In this document: in pieces, positions 1-11,860 of the stretch
How positions within the stretch are numbered: position 1 is the first letter of the stretch
Layout of the letters: the number at the start of each line of letters is the position of its first letter
Source of the DNA: Eucommia ulmoides
Lineage: Eukaryota > Streptophyta > Magnoliopsida > Garryales > Eucommiaceae
Assembly (NCBI GenBank): GCA_016647705.1
Contig: CM028326.1
Span: 30,081,401 to 30,145,400 of the forward strand
Length of the DNA: 64,000 bases
Direction of reading: 5' to 3'
Translations under genes and position numbers: made by a program
The notes under the pieces: generated by a model
What the model saw: the letters and a program-made list of their open reading frames with translations, nothing else
The model's database searches: none
Told to the model about the DNA's origin: nothing

Positions 1-381
1 TTGATAAATGAATGTTTGATTTGTGTGAAACTCAAGGATCAATACCTCCTCAATCAATAGGACTTCTGGGAATAAATACAAATGAATTTGGATAAGAAGT
101 TTAGAATTTATATAAAAAAGTTAAATTTGAATTCAAAAGATTTAAAAATAGGTTGGGTGTCCAAAATAATCAAACACAATCTTATTAGCTAAAAATTGGA
201 AAATTGGTGCTACCCTAACGATTAAGGGTTTTGTAAAAAATAAAGTTATTTTGGATAAGTGGTTAAGTATTGATATGAGGAAGTAAAATTTGAAAACTTA
301 AAGAATTTAAAATCAACTTGGGTTTCCAAAATGAACAAATGGAAGATTAGTATAAAACTCAAGGGTTAGTACTATACCAGT
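1..381 (+). repeat. Tandem satellite-like array, left part
   Basis: Degenerate monomers of about 160 bp, recognised by the recurring words 'gggtgtccaaaat', 'aaactcaaggatcagta' and 'atttggataag'. The block aligns closely to 7804-8178. The offset of 7803 bp, less the element inserted at 382-7366, leaves about 813 bp, or roughly five monomers, which suggests a higher-order unit. No coding potential. Confidence 0.7.
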
Positions 382-1749
382 ATTTTGGTAGTTTTCAAGT
401 GTTCTTATTATGTTTTAATATGTTTTAATTCGTTTTTATTTATTTTTATGTAAATCAGATATTAGGGACGAAAACGGTTGAAAATCGAGCAAATCGATAG
501 GACATCGGTGGAAAAACAGTTCAAACTTGAGCCATGAAGACCATCCAGTATCAAAAGGCCACTAACACTTGATCGCTGTAGCGATGGCCCTTATTGCTGC
601 AGTGATGAAAGGATAGAAGACATTCTACCCAACAACCTAAGTAGCGATGGCCTTTACCGCTATAGCAGTAAAAGGGCAGAAACCCTATTGACTTTCCACC
701 GCTGCAGCGATGCCAACCACTGCTGCAGCGACCCAACACTACCTGGCAAAAATATTTTGAGATATTTGCTTAGATATTTTTTATCCCTACTTGATGCCTT
801 CTTTCCCAATAGCCTATGGACGTTTTTAGGGACATTTTGGGAGCTCCAAGATCTACCAAGCAAGAGGAGAACACAATTTGGAAAAGAGGAAACAAGATCG
901 GAGCAATTTTTACGAGCGTGAAAGCATCAATTCTTTAGATTTGGCTACTTTCCCTTGTTTCTCTCTTTATTTCTTAGCTTTGGTTGGTTGTTTTGATGAT
1001 GTTTAGTTCATTTGTAGTTGAATATGTGGTTATGACCATGAGCTAAACATATATTATTTTAGGGGTTGATGTAGTTCATGAAAACATCATTTGAATAAAT
1101 CTATGATTTATTAATGGTTGTTCATTTGTATTCGATTGTGTTTACTATTCTTTTACTTCCATTATATGCTTGTTATGATATTTGGTTGATTTGAGAATAC
1201 AGGGTTTGACACTAGGGAAAGGTAACCCCGGATTCGGAGTAGGGTTTAAACACAACGCAACGTTCTAATGTTTCGGAAAATTATTAGAAAGTCTGTGATC
1301 CGTGAGGTTGGGACGTGACTCATGTGATCATTTAGGCACTAGATAGGGATATTTGTGTTGATATGAGTCACATATTCATTCACTTTATACTCGAGAGAGG
1401 TAGTGAGTGGGTTTTTGATACCTAGATTGTCAGATAATTTGAATACCGTTAATGTAATCTAGACTAAATCAAATATGTACTAGTGAATGAAGTTAATCCC
1501 TAGATAATATATTCCCACAAATGTTATTATTAGTATTGTAGTTTAATTAGTTATTATTTTAGTTTCGTTTTATATTTCTATAAAAACCCTAAATTTGATT
1601 GCCTAAATAAAGTTTAATTACGATAATCGCGGTACTTAGCGATAATTTAATCTAATCCCTATAGATATGAAAACCCTACTCATCACTATTCTATTAAAAC
1701 TTGACCCGTATGCTTGAGGTAAAAGTAGCGACGAATAATTTCGCTATCA
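382..1749 (+). repeat. Element A left (5') LTR, 5'-truncated
   Basis: Aligns along its length to 5965-7366 and ends 'tcgctatca' directly before the primer-binding region. It starts at 'attttggtag', so it lacks the terminal TG and the first ~37 bp seen in the right copy. It contains palindrome-like sites between about 566 and 735 and one exact AGATATTTT at 772-780. Confidence 0.8.
566..780 (+). promoter_or_regulatory. Palindrome cluster plus Evening Element, A left LTR
   Basis: Five degenerate copies of the CACCGCTGCAGCGGTG-type palindrome near 570, 593, 656, 698 and 717 are followed by AGATATTTT (772-780), the reverse complement of the plant Evening Element AAAATATCT. Position in the LTR upstream half suggests U3 promoter DNA; function is inferred. 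Confidence 0.5.
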
Positions 1750-1755
1750 AGTTTC

Positions 1756-1773
1756 TGGCGCCATTGCGGGGGA
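1756..1773 (+). other. Primer-binding site of element A
   Basis: 'tggcgccattgcggggga' lies six bases after the left LTR end. It resembles the tRNA-Asp-type primer site (tggcgccgttgccgggga) that I recall for Athila-like plant gypsy elements, with two differences. Confidence 0.65.
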
Positions 1774-2057
1774 TTGACTTTTAGGTTGTTGTTGGTATTG
1801 TGAAAAGTAACTTGATTTTCATTTAGGCATTTATTTTATTTTTAATTTTTGTTTTCAGTTTTGTTTATCTTGCGAGGTACTTGAATATGTCTCATCAGCA
1901 ATTGTTATTACATTTCTTTCAATGAGATTCTGAGCCATTTTATTGTGCTTGAGATATATGCAAGGAGTTGCTCATTTGGTTTTGAAATCATCGTTTTCTG
2001 AGGGAGTGTCAACCACTGAACTTCCTCGATAAGTTACTAGCCGCAACAAGAACTTGT

Positions 2058-2430
2058 GTGGAAGAAGGAAACGGTACTACCTTTTTCGACCAACTAACTG
2101 TAGACGAAGCCTATTGGTTGTTGGAAGACATGGCAGGATTAATTTTTAGAGTTGGAATTCTTCAACATGCTATTAAAACTTGGGGGATAGTTCTACCATT
2201 TTGGCGTCATGGATTGACACCCCAGACCAACATATGCAGTTTTCTCCCACCCTAAAAGAAATGTTCACTGAATTTTTAGGGGAGACTCATGCGTTCTAGA
2301 GGGAAATTAATGATAGTACCAATGAGCATGAGGACCATCTTGATAAAATTGAGACGACCTAAGCTGAAATTGATGTGACCGTAAAGTCTCTTGAGAAGCA
2401 AATCGGTCAATTTATTTGCTTCATTGAGAC
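2058..2430 (+). pseudogene. Decayed Gag remnant of element A
   Basis: The reading frame at 2058-2255 holds a 'DEAYWLLEDMA' motif, which matches the 'eAYeLLEeMAsN' signature in the distal part of plant gypsy Gag proteins. After frame changes and stops, 'SLEKQIGQ' appears near 2390, the usual 'nLEnQiGQlA' stretch near the Gag C-terminus. The same protein is better kept on the minus strand at 43620-44030 in element D ('AYYFLEDMVE', then 'SLETQISQ'). Gag would form the virus-like particle in the cytoplasm; this copy has in-frame stops and is inactive. No zinc knuckle or protease follows. Confidence 0.6.
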
Positions 2431-3059
2431 CGAGTCAGAAGACACGCATAAGACACATCTAATTGTGAAATCCATGAGGAGGAACTGGATACGAGAGGGA
2501 GGAACTTGGGTGCGTTCGTTGATAATTCTGCTAAGGAGAAGAAAATCCATGTATGGATTGGTGATGAAAAATCACATGTTGACAATTATGATTCTTCACC
2601 ATTTGTGATCCATGTTTTGATACCACCACCGATCCAAGATGATCACATATTTATGGATCCTATGTGGCTCACTTGTCTTTCACCGCCTTTAAACCCGTTC
2701 ATTCGTGCCAACCAAGCATATGAGCCGGAGAAGAATCAAGTTGAGAGTTTGTGCCAATCATTACCACATCTCTCTAGATTGAGTACGTTCTGAATCAAGA
2801 CTCGTATGTTGTGTTGTATGACACATACTATGGGCGGAAGTCGCTCTTTGACGAACCCTTCTTTGTGTCAACCTGAGGACATTAAACCAAACGCTTCTTG
2901 GGAGGCAACCCAAGTTTCAAAATAAATCAATCCGTCACCGCTAACTACACTTGGAGGTGAGATTGTCTCGCCTCCCAAGTACGTGTTCAAAACCCCTTCG
3001 TCACTATAATGCATATTATTTGTTGAGTTGGATGTCGGGTCACTGTGGACACATCCCAT

Positions 3060-3986
3060 TCTAAGTTTGGGAGGATGTTTTGTATGCTTTATAGTAAGAT
3101 ATCTTTTTGTTAGTTATGTAGTTTAAGTTAAAATTTAGTTGTGGTTCATGCATGTTTAGTAGTACATTTTTGTTTTGTAGATATTTAATGTAATGTATGC
3201 ATGTTTGTGTTTAGTATTACTATAAATGTGTTTATGTATGAAGTAATAACTATGTGCTGAGTTTTGTAGTTCTTTTGGGTCATTACCCGATGATGATATT
3301 ATCTCCTGGTTGTTTATCGATGTCAGGTGTAATAATGCGAATGCATGTGTGTCCTATGTGCTTGATATTTTGTTTTGGTAAAAGTTATTATGGATCCTAA
3401 TTTTTACGAGCACATGGACTCAATGTACTGACTATCCAATTGATTTGAGGTTGACTATTCAGTAGCAAGTTCATAACAATTTTAGAGATTCTAGAACCTG
3501 ATTGGGGGAAACTTGAGGCGAAATCCTAGGTGAGGTAGTTCAGGAGACATGATTTAGGCATTCATTTTAATCGCTTGAGCTTTGAAGTAGTCCATGCAAT
3601 ATGTTTTATCCCTCGTTACCCTGTCGAAGGTTGTAAGTCGTTTCAATTCTGAACACATAACAAATACCCTGGCTAATAAAACTTTTTCCAAACCAATGTT
3701 GCTAAACCTATGGCACAATTTGAGTCAAAATCAAGTGAACGGTTGGGTTTTGAGAGAACTTTATATTGGTTCAGTATTTGAGTACTCACTTGTCATTTTT
3801 TCTATCATATTCTTGCACCCGTGAAATTGTACAAATCAAATAAGTTTGGGGGTGTTATAAAAAAAACATATCTAAATATAGTTCTATTTGTTGTTTCGTT
3901 TGACAAGTGAATACAACGGTTTAAAATGTTAGTTCAAGGTTGTGTCAAATAGGTCTTTTGGGGTATGAGTGTGATTATGTGCCAAG
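3060..3986 (+). other. Conserved 3' non-coding block of element A, first part
   Basis: Starts at a polypurine-like 'aagtttgggagg' (3064) and includes a second, 'aagtttgggggtg', at 3843. The stretch 3270-3580 is closely matched by 25300-25620 in element E and by the antisense copy near 42487-42790 in element D, although the upstream coding regions of these elements differ. No open frame explains the conservation. It continues after solo LTR C (5432-5964). Confidence 0.6.
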
Positions 3987-5426
3987 TGGTATCGGAATTT
4001 CACGTCTCTACTTTCACCGCAAGTGCACGGGTCAAGTTTTAGTATAGTTGAAAGAGTAGGGTTGTCGTATCCATAGGGATTGGATTAGATTATCGTTAAG
4101 TACCGCGATTATCATAACCTAATTTTATCTAGGCGACTCAAATTGTAGTTTTTATAATAATTTATACTAAACTAAGTTAATTAAACTAACTATACTAATA
4201 TTAATATGACATTAATGGAAGTATATTGCCTAGGGATTAACTTCGTCTACTTAAACGTGTTCGTTTTAATCTAGTTTACATTAACAACATTCATCATATC
4301 CGACAATTTCAGTATCGAAATCTCACTTACTACCTCTCTTGAGTTTAAAGTGAATGAATATGTAACTTTGTGACAATGCCGAAGTCCCCCTCAATCGTCT
4401 ATATGACACTTGGTCCCATGAGTTTCGCGCCAATGTCATGGATTACGCACTTTCTATTACCCTCCCGGGTCATTTAATCATCGCGTTGTGTTTAAACCCT
4501 AATCCGAATCCGGAGTTACCTCTCCCGAGTGGTAAACCCGTATTCTCAATATATTTTAATATATCTTAATAAGCATATAAAAATGGAAGAACGGTAAACA
4601 CAATCGGATAATGAAGAACAACCGTTAACAAAATATCAATTTATTCAAACAACGTTTTTGAAAAGTACATCAAGCCCTAGAAAATATATGTTTAGCTACA
4701 CATATCCATATCCCAATATAGAACAATGAACAAGCTAAACAACATCAAATACCAACAAGAGTTTAAGAATAAAAGAGAGAAACAAGATAAATTAGTCTTA
4801 ATTTGAAGAAGTGACGGTTCCACGTCCGTGATTTCCACTCCGAGCTTGATTTATCCTCTTCAAATGGATGATCTCTCCTTGTTGGTATGCCTTAGAGCTC
4901 TCAAGGGGATCCCAAAAACGTCCTTGGTCTGTTGGGGAAAGAAAGATATAAAAACGGATCAAAAAATATCTCAAAATATCCCAAAATATCTTAAAATAGG
5001 TGGAGCATCACTGTTGCAGCAGTGGGTATGTCGGTAGCTTCATCGCTGTGACGGTGGAAATCATCGCTGCAGCAGTAGGCATATCAATAAGATCCTGTTC
5101 TATGGACCGTTGCAGCGGTAGAAATGCACCAACTCTCTGTACTTTGACCAGTGCAGCGGTGGAGCTACAGATGGATTCTATTTGATCTTGCATTTTTACC
5201 GCTGTGGCGGTGGTTTCACCATTGCAGCAGGAGAACTACAATTGCAGGATAGCCTTCTTTGCTCATCTTTCTACCGTTTTTCCACCGGCTTGCATCCAAT
5301 TGCTCGTTTATAGCTCATTTTTATCCCTTTCGTCTCAAATACCTTATTTACCTAAAAACATATTAAAACACACAACAACGCTCGAAAACAACCAAAATCG
5401 AATAGATGGATAAATTTCACTTATCA
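3987..5426 (-). mobile_element. Solo LTR C, antisense, inside element A
   Basis: A single LTR (1440 bp) in reverse orientation, starting 'tggtatcgg' and ending 'cttatca' on the plus strand, with no internal region. It is flanked by ccaag (3982-3986) and ctaag (5427-5431), a 5 bp TSD with one mismatch. Element D keeps the unoccupied site near 41586 ('gagtgccaagcgttgtgc'), which confirms insertion. It is of the same group as the A, D and E LTRs. Confidence 0.88.
4963..5235 (-). promoter_or_regulatory. Evening Elements plus palindrome cluster, LTR C
   Basis: Exact AAAATATCT at 4963-4971 and 4983-4991, then six or more CTGCAG-centred degenerate palindromes from about 5003 to 5235. In the antisense reading the order is palindromes then Evening Elements, as in the sense-oriented LTRs. 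Confidence 0.5.
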
Positions 5427-5431
5427 CTAAG

Positions 5432-5964
5432 CGTAATACCTTGGGTATCGTTGATCTAATAAAGTTTACTTATTTTACATTCCTGATACACCCTTGGCCA
5501 TTTGACAAAAATTGAACCAAGTCTTTTTTATTTTTTTTGAATTTCTTAGCCTACATTAGTGGAGAGTGGAACCCAGTCATGCATATGGATATCCTAATAA
5601 TTTATGACTTAAGTCATGAACTTTATTGGTGAATAATCCAATCTAGTTGTTGGATAGTTATATAATTGAGTTTTCACAATAACACATGAACAAGATATAG
5701 AATGGCGTTTATTGTTATCGAATGTTGAAATTCTAGAACACCACATGGTACAGTTTTATTTTTTGCACTTGACATGATTGGGGGCCATTGAGGGTAAACG
5801 TTTTGGTCAATTAGTTGAATTCAAAACTCACACGTTGTTATTTTTAGTTCGTTTGTGTCTTTTATTCGTTCTTTAGTATTTATGTTTGTTAATTAGTTAT
5901 GGTAGTTTATTTTAGTCTGAGTGTTTTGCTCGAGAACTAGCAGAATTCTAAGTTTGGAAGTATT
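5432..5964 (+). other. Element A 3' non-coding region and polypurine tract
   Basis: Continues the block interrupted by LTR C and aligns to 41600-42149 in element D. It ends in the purine-rich 'aagtttggaag' (5950-5960), a few bases before the right LTR; by position this is the functional polypurine tract used to prime plus-strand synthesis. Confidence 0.6.
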
Positions 5965-7366
5965 TGATATGTGAAATTTATTTATATATTTTCAAGCCGA
6001 TTTTGGTAGTTTTCGAGTATTCTTGTTATGTTTTAATATGTTTTAATTATTTTTTATTTGTTTTTATGTAAAGCAGGTGTTAGGCACGAAAACAGTTCAA
6101 AATCGAGCAAATTGGTAGGACGTCGGTGGAAAAACGGTTGAAAAGTGAGTAATAAAGACCATCTGGCATCAAAGGGCCACTGGCCCTTGATTGCTGCAGC
6201 GATGGCCCTCATCGTTGTAGCAATGAAAGGGCAGAAGACATTTTTCCCAATCACCGCTACACCGATGGCCTTCATCGCTGCAGCGGTGAAAGAGAGAAGC
6301 CCGATTGACTTTCCATCGCTGTAGTGATACCAACCACCGCTATAGCGACCTGACACTACCTGACAAAGATATTTTAAGATATTGTTTTAGATATTTTTTA
6401 TACCTACTTGATGCCTTGTTTCCTAATAGCCTAAGGACGTTTTTTGGGACATTTTGGGAGCTCTAAGATCAACTAAGCAAGAGGAGAACACAATTTGGAG
6501 AAGAGAAAATAAGATCGGAGCGGTTTTTACGGATGTAGAAGTGTCAAATCTTTAGATTTGGCTACTCTCCCTTGTTTCTATCTTTATTTCTTAGCTTTGG
6601 TTAGTTTATTTGATGTTGTTTAGTTCATTTTTAGTTGAATATGTGGTTATGACCATGAGCTAAACATATATTATTTAGGGGTTGATGTAGTTCATGAAAA
6701 CGTCGTTTGGATAAATCTATGTTTTGTTAATAGTTTTTCATTTGTATTCAATTGTGTTTACCGTTATTTTCCTTCCATTATATGCTTATTATGATATTTT
6801 GGTTGATTTGAGAATACGAGATTTGACACTCGGGAGAGGTAACCCTAGATTCGGATTAGGGTTTAAGCACAACGTGACATTCTAATGTTTCAGGAGATTA
6901 TTAAAAAGTGTATAATCCGTGAGATTGGGGTGAAACTTATGTGATCATTTAGACGCTAAATAGTGATATCGGTATTGACACGAGTCGCATATTCATTCAC
7001 TTTACACTCGGAAGAGATATTGAGTAAGTTTTTGATACCTAAATTGTTAGGTAGTTGGCATACCATTAATGTAAAGTGGACTAAATTAAACACATTTTAG
7101 TGAACGAAGTTAATTCCCAGATAATATATTCCCATAAACGTCATTATTAGTATTGTAGTTTAATTAATTATTATTTTAATTTAGTTTTATATTTCTATAA
7201 AAACCCTAAATTTGATTGTCTAAATAAAGTTCGGTTACGATAATCATGATACTTAGCGACAATTTAATCTAATCCCTGTGGATACGACAACCCTACTCAT
7301 CACTATTCTATTAAAATTTGACACGTACGCTTGCGGTAAAAGTAGCGACGAATAATTTCGCTACCA
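5965..7366 (+). repeat. Element A right (3') LTR
   Basis: 1402 bp, starting 'tgatatgtgaaa' and ending 'cgctacca'. It contains six degenerate palindromes between about 6187 and 6350 and exact AGATATTTT at 6367-6375 and 6389-6397. The downstream half keeps words shared by every LTR of this group in the window, such as 'gagaatacg', 'ggagaggtaaccc' and 'ttcattcactttacac'. Confidence 0.88.
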
Positions 7367-8371
7367 TTAGTCATTAAGACTATTAGGAAAAAAAGGGATC
7401 AATTTGGATGATTAATTTAAGATTTATTGAAAACGTAGAATTTGACTACTTGAACAATTAAAAACGGATTAGGTGTCAGAAATGGTTGAACGAGGTTTGA
7501 GTGGTATTTAAAGCTCAAGAGTTTGTATCACACCGGCAATTAATATGTGTAGTGAAAAAAAAAAAGTGAATTTGGCTTCTAGTGTTAAAACCTTATTTTA
7601 AATAACATATATAGCGATCCTGAAACGTTTCTATTGAAATTTTTAGTTACAAATTGTTATATTTTAATTAAAGTTATTTGAAATTTGAAATATGATGTGC
7701 CAGGTAAGAAATCAGATCTTACATTTAATGAGACTCTTGAGATTTATGCGAAACAATAATAATAATTAAAAAAAAAAAGTTAAAATCGATTTGGGTGTCC
7801 AAAATGACAAACGAATGTTTGATTTTGTGAAACTCAAGGATCAGTACCTCCTCGATCAATAGGACTTCTGGGAATAAATACAAATGAATTTGGATAAGAA
7901 GTTAAGAATTTATACAAAAAAAGTTAAATTTGAATACAAAAGAATTAAAAACGGGATGGATGTCCAAAATAACCAAACATGGTTTTCTTAGCTAAAAAAT
8001 ATAAAATTTGTGCCACCCCAATGATTAAGGTTTGTAAGAAATAAAAGTTAATTTAGATAAACGGTTTAGTATTGATGTGAAGAAGTAGAATTTGAAAACT
8101 TAAATCGATTTGGGTTTCCAAAACGGAAAAATGGAAGATTAGCATAAAATTTAAGGGTTAGTACTATGCCAGTCATTAAGATTATTAGGAAAAAAAAGGC
8201 AGCAATTTGGATGACCGATTTAAGATTTATTGAAAATGTAGAATTGGACCACTTTAAGAATTAAAAACTAATTAGGTGTCAAAAATGGCCAAACAAGGTC
8301 CGAGTGGTATTTAAAACTTAAGAGTTAGTATCACACCGACAATTAATAGATGTAGTGAAAAAATGAATTTG
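7367..8371 (+). repeat. Satellite-like array, middle part
   Basis: Continues the array interrupted by element A. 7367-7560 and 8175-8371 are near copies of each other, and 7804-8178 repeats 1-381. The stretch 7560-7780 is AT-rich and only weakly satellite-like. Confidence 0.65.
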
Positions 8372-8974
8372 TGTTGAACCTAATATTTTGATGAACAATT
8401 AAACGTTGATATTTTATGAAACAAATGATTTTATTAATGGATTTTAGATTAGACGTTCCATATGTTCAACTAAAAAAAGAATGAATTAAAAAGTTTAATC
8501 ATTGAATATTTATAAGACAAAAATTGTATGAAGAGATTCAAAATGGGTGCAAAGTGAAGACATTGGAGATTCTTTGGAGCATTAAAGATTCTTTGTCTTC
8601 CTAGGTAAAATAACTGAGTATTCTTATACTCTTAATACAACCCGAATTAAGATAAGAGACAACAACTTAAAATGAATAATCTTATGTGCGTTATTGTCGG
8701 AAGTGATAAATTTCAAGATCTTAATAAATTTTATAAAGCGTTAAAAATTATAAAAATATTTTTGATAAAGTGTTGAATTGAAAAAATATTTTTGACACAT
8801 AAAATAAGGAGTTTTTTGGTCGATTTGGTCAACCGATGAAAAAGTTCAGTGAACTAACCGAAATAGTGACTTGAAAGAAAATGTGTGAGGAAACTACGGG
8901 TTTATTCGGTAAACCAATAATCATGTTGGTTAACTAACAAGAATAGTGACCTGAAAGAAATTAAGAAATGAGAC
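8372..8974 (+). mobile_element. Family B fragment B1 (5' part, sense)
   Basis: Begins 'tgttgaacctaatattttg', the same terminus as B5 at 45884 ('tgttgatcccaggattttg'), and follows B5 for about 600 bp. It ends at 'gagac', where the antisense B2 copy starts. With B4 (14589-16079) it makes up roughly one sense B copy split by antisense copies. Confidence 0.6.
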
Positions 8975-9561
8975 TGTTGGCCCAAAGAGCTACCCAAAAG
9001 AGGGAGGATGAATTGAGTAGTTACTTAAAATAAATAATTAATTCCTTTAAACACAAATATTCAATTTTCCTAAATAGATTATTATCTTTCACGCAACATA
9101 TATATGTTTAAAAATTAGTGCAATATAAAAAATAAATCACTCTAGTACATAATATTATATCCTAGTTTGACAAGCTATTTTTACTTACATCTAGTCTTCC
9201 GAGCTCCATGGAGATTCACAATCCACTAACCCTTGATTCATTTCCCAAAAAGATCGAAACCTAATTACCCTAATTAGACATCAACTCAAATGTGTCTAAC
9301 CTATTCAAACACAAAAATACAAAAAATGCAAGTTTCTTCTAACAAAGAGCTTCGACTTTCTCAATACAAATATGTACAATTAATGGCCCAAACAAATACT
9401 ACGTGATAGATATAATGTTAGTCAAATTGAATTTGATTAAATAAAAATGTGGGTATCAAAAATTAAGCATGTAATTAGACAATCAAGCATAAATTGTTTT
9501 AAATTTTTTTTTAATATTCAAGATCAAAAATAATTTTTCTAACAATCCTAAACCAAGTAAT

Positions 9562-10143
9562 TAGGGGTAGTCATGGGCCCGGGGGCCTACCCAGCCCGAT
9601 TGTTTTAGGATTTGGGCTTGGAGTTTGAGCCCACAGGCAAGGCATGGGCCTAGATTTTAGGGCCCGGTCAAATTTAGGGTCGGGCTTGGGCAAGGTCCAA
9701 AAATTTTAGGGCAGGGCAAGGCCGGCCCGAAGAAATATAAATACAATAATAATTAATTGGCTTGTTGAATGTTTATTAAACTTTTAATATTTTTGGTTTG
9801 TTTGGAATATTGGTTTGCCTTTAAAATTTGTAATTTTAATGTTTCTTGTTGGTTTGGTTTGTTTGGAATATTGGTTTGCCTTTAGAAATTGTAATTTTAA
9901 TATTTTTTTTATTGTTTTGGTATTGGTGTTGAATTTTTTGTATTTATCTTTGAAATTAAAAAAAAAAAAAAAAAAAAAAAAAGGGGTCGGGGGCTTATGG
10001 GCCGGGCTCTGGGCTTAAAATTTTCTTTTAGGGTCGGGCTTGGGCATAGGAATAGGGCCCGACGGTCGGGCCCGGCCGAGCTCGGGCCTAGAGTTTTTTT
10101 GTTATATTCTAGTCTAAGCCTGGCCGGGCCCATGACCACCTTA
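9562..10143. mobile_element. hAT-like MITE 1
   Basis: 582 bp with terminal inverted repeats 'taggggtagtcatgggcccg' and (complement of the right end) 'taaggtggtcatgggcccgg'. It is flanked by an 8 bp TSD, caagtaat (9554-9561) and caaataat (10144-10151). B3 has the unoccupied site near 13220 ('ctaagtaatcaag'). The 8 bp TSD and the GGGCCGGGC-rich subterminal regions fit the hAT superfamily. Inside are a long A-run near 9958-9982 and a ~61 bp tandem duplication (about 9793-9905). No transposase. Confidence 0.88.
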
Positions 10144-10699
10144 CAAATAATCAACAAAATATAAATCTCAGAGAGCGAATAACAAAATTTGGAAGGATCT
10201 CATCGGGATTCACCGAAGACAAGAATAATATCGCAATTATAACTTAAATCGGTGACACAAATTGCAAGTGCCTTATATCAAAAACTTTGATAGGATCTTC
10301 TCAGAGAAATCTCGGCAATATATTTAAATCTTGTAAAGCTTAGAACTGATGTTATTGAAGTGTATAGTTCAATTCTCATAGGTTTTAATAAATAGACTTG
10401 AAACTAGACCTCCAACGACTAGTTTTCAAAAGATATTCCTTTAAATAACATTCTAAGTCCCCATATGACATATCCTATGATTTTTGGTATATTTCATTTA
10501 AAAATATCTTTTAAATCTCACATTTAAGTCCATAAAACTATTTTCAATTTAAACCACATAAATAGAAAATATTAAACCATTTAAATTAAGATAGTCTCAA
10601 AATACATGGATCATATCAATAGGGATTACTAAATAGGTTATTCATAATTGAAATACATTCAAATCCCCCAAATCTCTCTCTTGGAATCTCTAACTGAAG

Positions 10700-10965
10700 T
10701 ACTCGGTTGACCGACCTGCCCCATTCTGTTAACCGACTGTGCCAGTTTACATTTCAGTCGGTGGCAAAATGCACATTCAATTTATCGACCATACCTAGTC
10801 GGTTGGCCGTATTGATTAGTATATTTTTAATTTCCACCATTTCATCTACAATCGGTTGACCGACTCTCTTTATTCGGTTGACCAATTAGATTAATGTACT
10901 CACTTCCTTACCCATTTCAGCTATTCTTCAAACGGTTGACCAATTTCTTTTTCTTGGTTGACCGA
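10700..10965. promoter_or_regulatory. W-box-rich GGTTGACC array in B2
   Basis: TTGAC within 'ggttgacc' occurs at 10707-10711, 10856-10860, 10878-10882, 10936-10940 and 10958-10962. TTGACC/T is the core bound by plant WRKY transcription factors. Most copies extend to CGGTTGACCGA, a near-palindrome with arms CGGT/ACCG. A regulatory role is inferred. Confidence 0.45.
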
Positions 10966-11860
10966 TTAGATCAATAGGACTCTGTTTTAACTCCCAAAAC
11001 TCACTATTTCAATTAGTTAACCCATTTTTTTTTTTCATTTGACCAAAATCACCCAAAAACGCAACTTTTTATACTTTAAAACACATTTTCCAATTAGGTC
11101 AATTTATAAAAATCATTTCACACAAGGAGCACATATAATATCTTATTTTATGATTTTAAATTTATCACTTTGTATCATGACACATATAGAACTAATTCAT
11201 TTTAATTGTTGTGCGTGATCATAATTTGTGTTGCATTAAAAGTATAAATATAAAGAGTTGTTTTTACCAAGAGGCCAAATCAGCCGAATCTCTAATTGAC
11301 TGTGCCAGGATACATTTTAGTCGTTGGAACACACTTTTGATTAACCGACCATACCTAGTTGGTTGACCGAATTGATCAGTGTGTTTCAATTTTTCACCAT
11401 TTCATCTATTGACTCATTCGATTGACCGACCCTCTTTATTTGCTTGACTGATTGGATCAGTGTGCTTACTTTCTTATCCATTTTAGCCATTGTTTCAAAC
11501 GGGTTATTGATTGCTTTTCTCAGTTAACCTATTAGATCATTAGAACTCCATTTTAACTCATAAAACTCACTATTTTAATTAGTCAACCGATTGTTTTTCT
11601 CAGTTCACCGAATTGATCCGAAAACACAACGTTTTATACTTTAAACCATATTTTTCAATTAGTTCAAGTTATCAAAATCATTTCGCATAAGGAGCACATA
11701 CAATATCTCATTTTGGGATCTTAAACTTATTACTTCTTATTATGACACACATAGAATAATTTATTTTAAGTGTCGTGCATAATCCTAATTTGGGTTGTAT
11801 TAAGAGTATAAGTTTAAAGACTTATTTTTACCTATTTTTCTTCAGCGTCTTCAAACCTCT
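10735..11860 (-). repeat. 563 bp tandem duplication within B2
   Basis: 10735-11297 and 11298-11860 are imperfect direct repeats, aligned at 'gactgtgccag' (10735 and 11298). Each carries a set of 'ggttgaccga'-like motifs. B3 has one copy of this part. Confidence 0.7.

Larger units (their letters stand above)
382..7366 (+). mobile_element. Element A: non-autonomous gypsy-like LTR retrotransposon
   Basis: Two direct LTRs (382-1749 and 5965-7366) flank an internal region with a primer-binding site, a decayed gag remnant and polypurine-like tracts but no protease, reverse transcriptase or integrase. It sits in the satellite: the left flank ends 'ccagt' and the right flank begins 'ttagt', while the uninterrupted paralogue near 8174 reads 'gccagtcattaag'. 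The two flanks are a weak candidate TSD with two C/T differences. The first ~37 bp of the left LTR are missing. Solo LTR C (3987-5426) lies inside. Layout and motifs resemble plant Athila/Tat-type gypsy derivatives; lineage is inferred. Confidence 0.82.

Noticed and set aside
1756-1773. Possible tRNA gene near the tRNA-like sequence
   Set aside because: Only the 18-base primer complement is present; no cloverleaf or A and B boxes.
6054-6356. 100-codon frame over the palindrome array of an LTR
   Set aside because: Symmetric repeats keep frames open on both strands; the equivalent frames in other LTRs differ in length and sequence.
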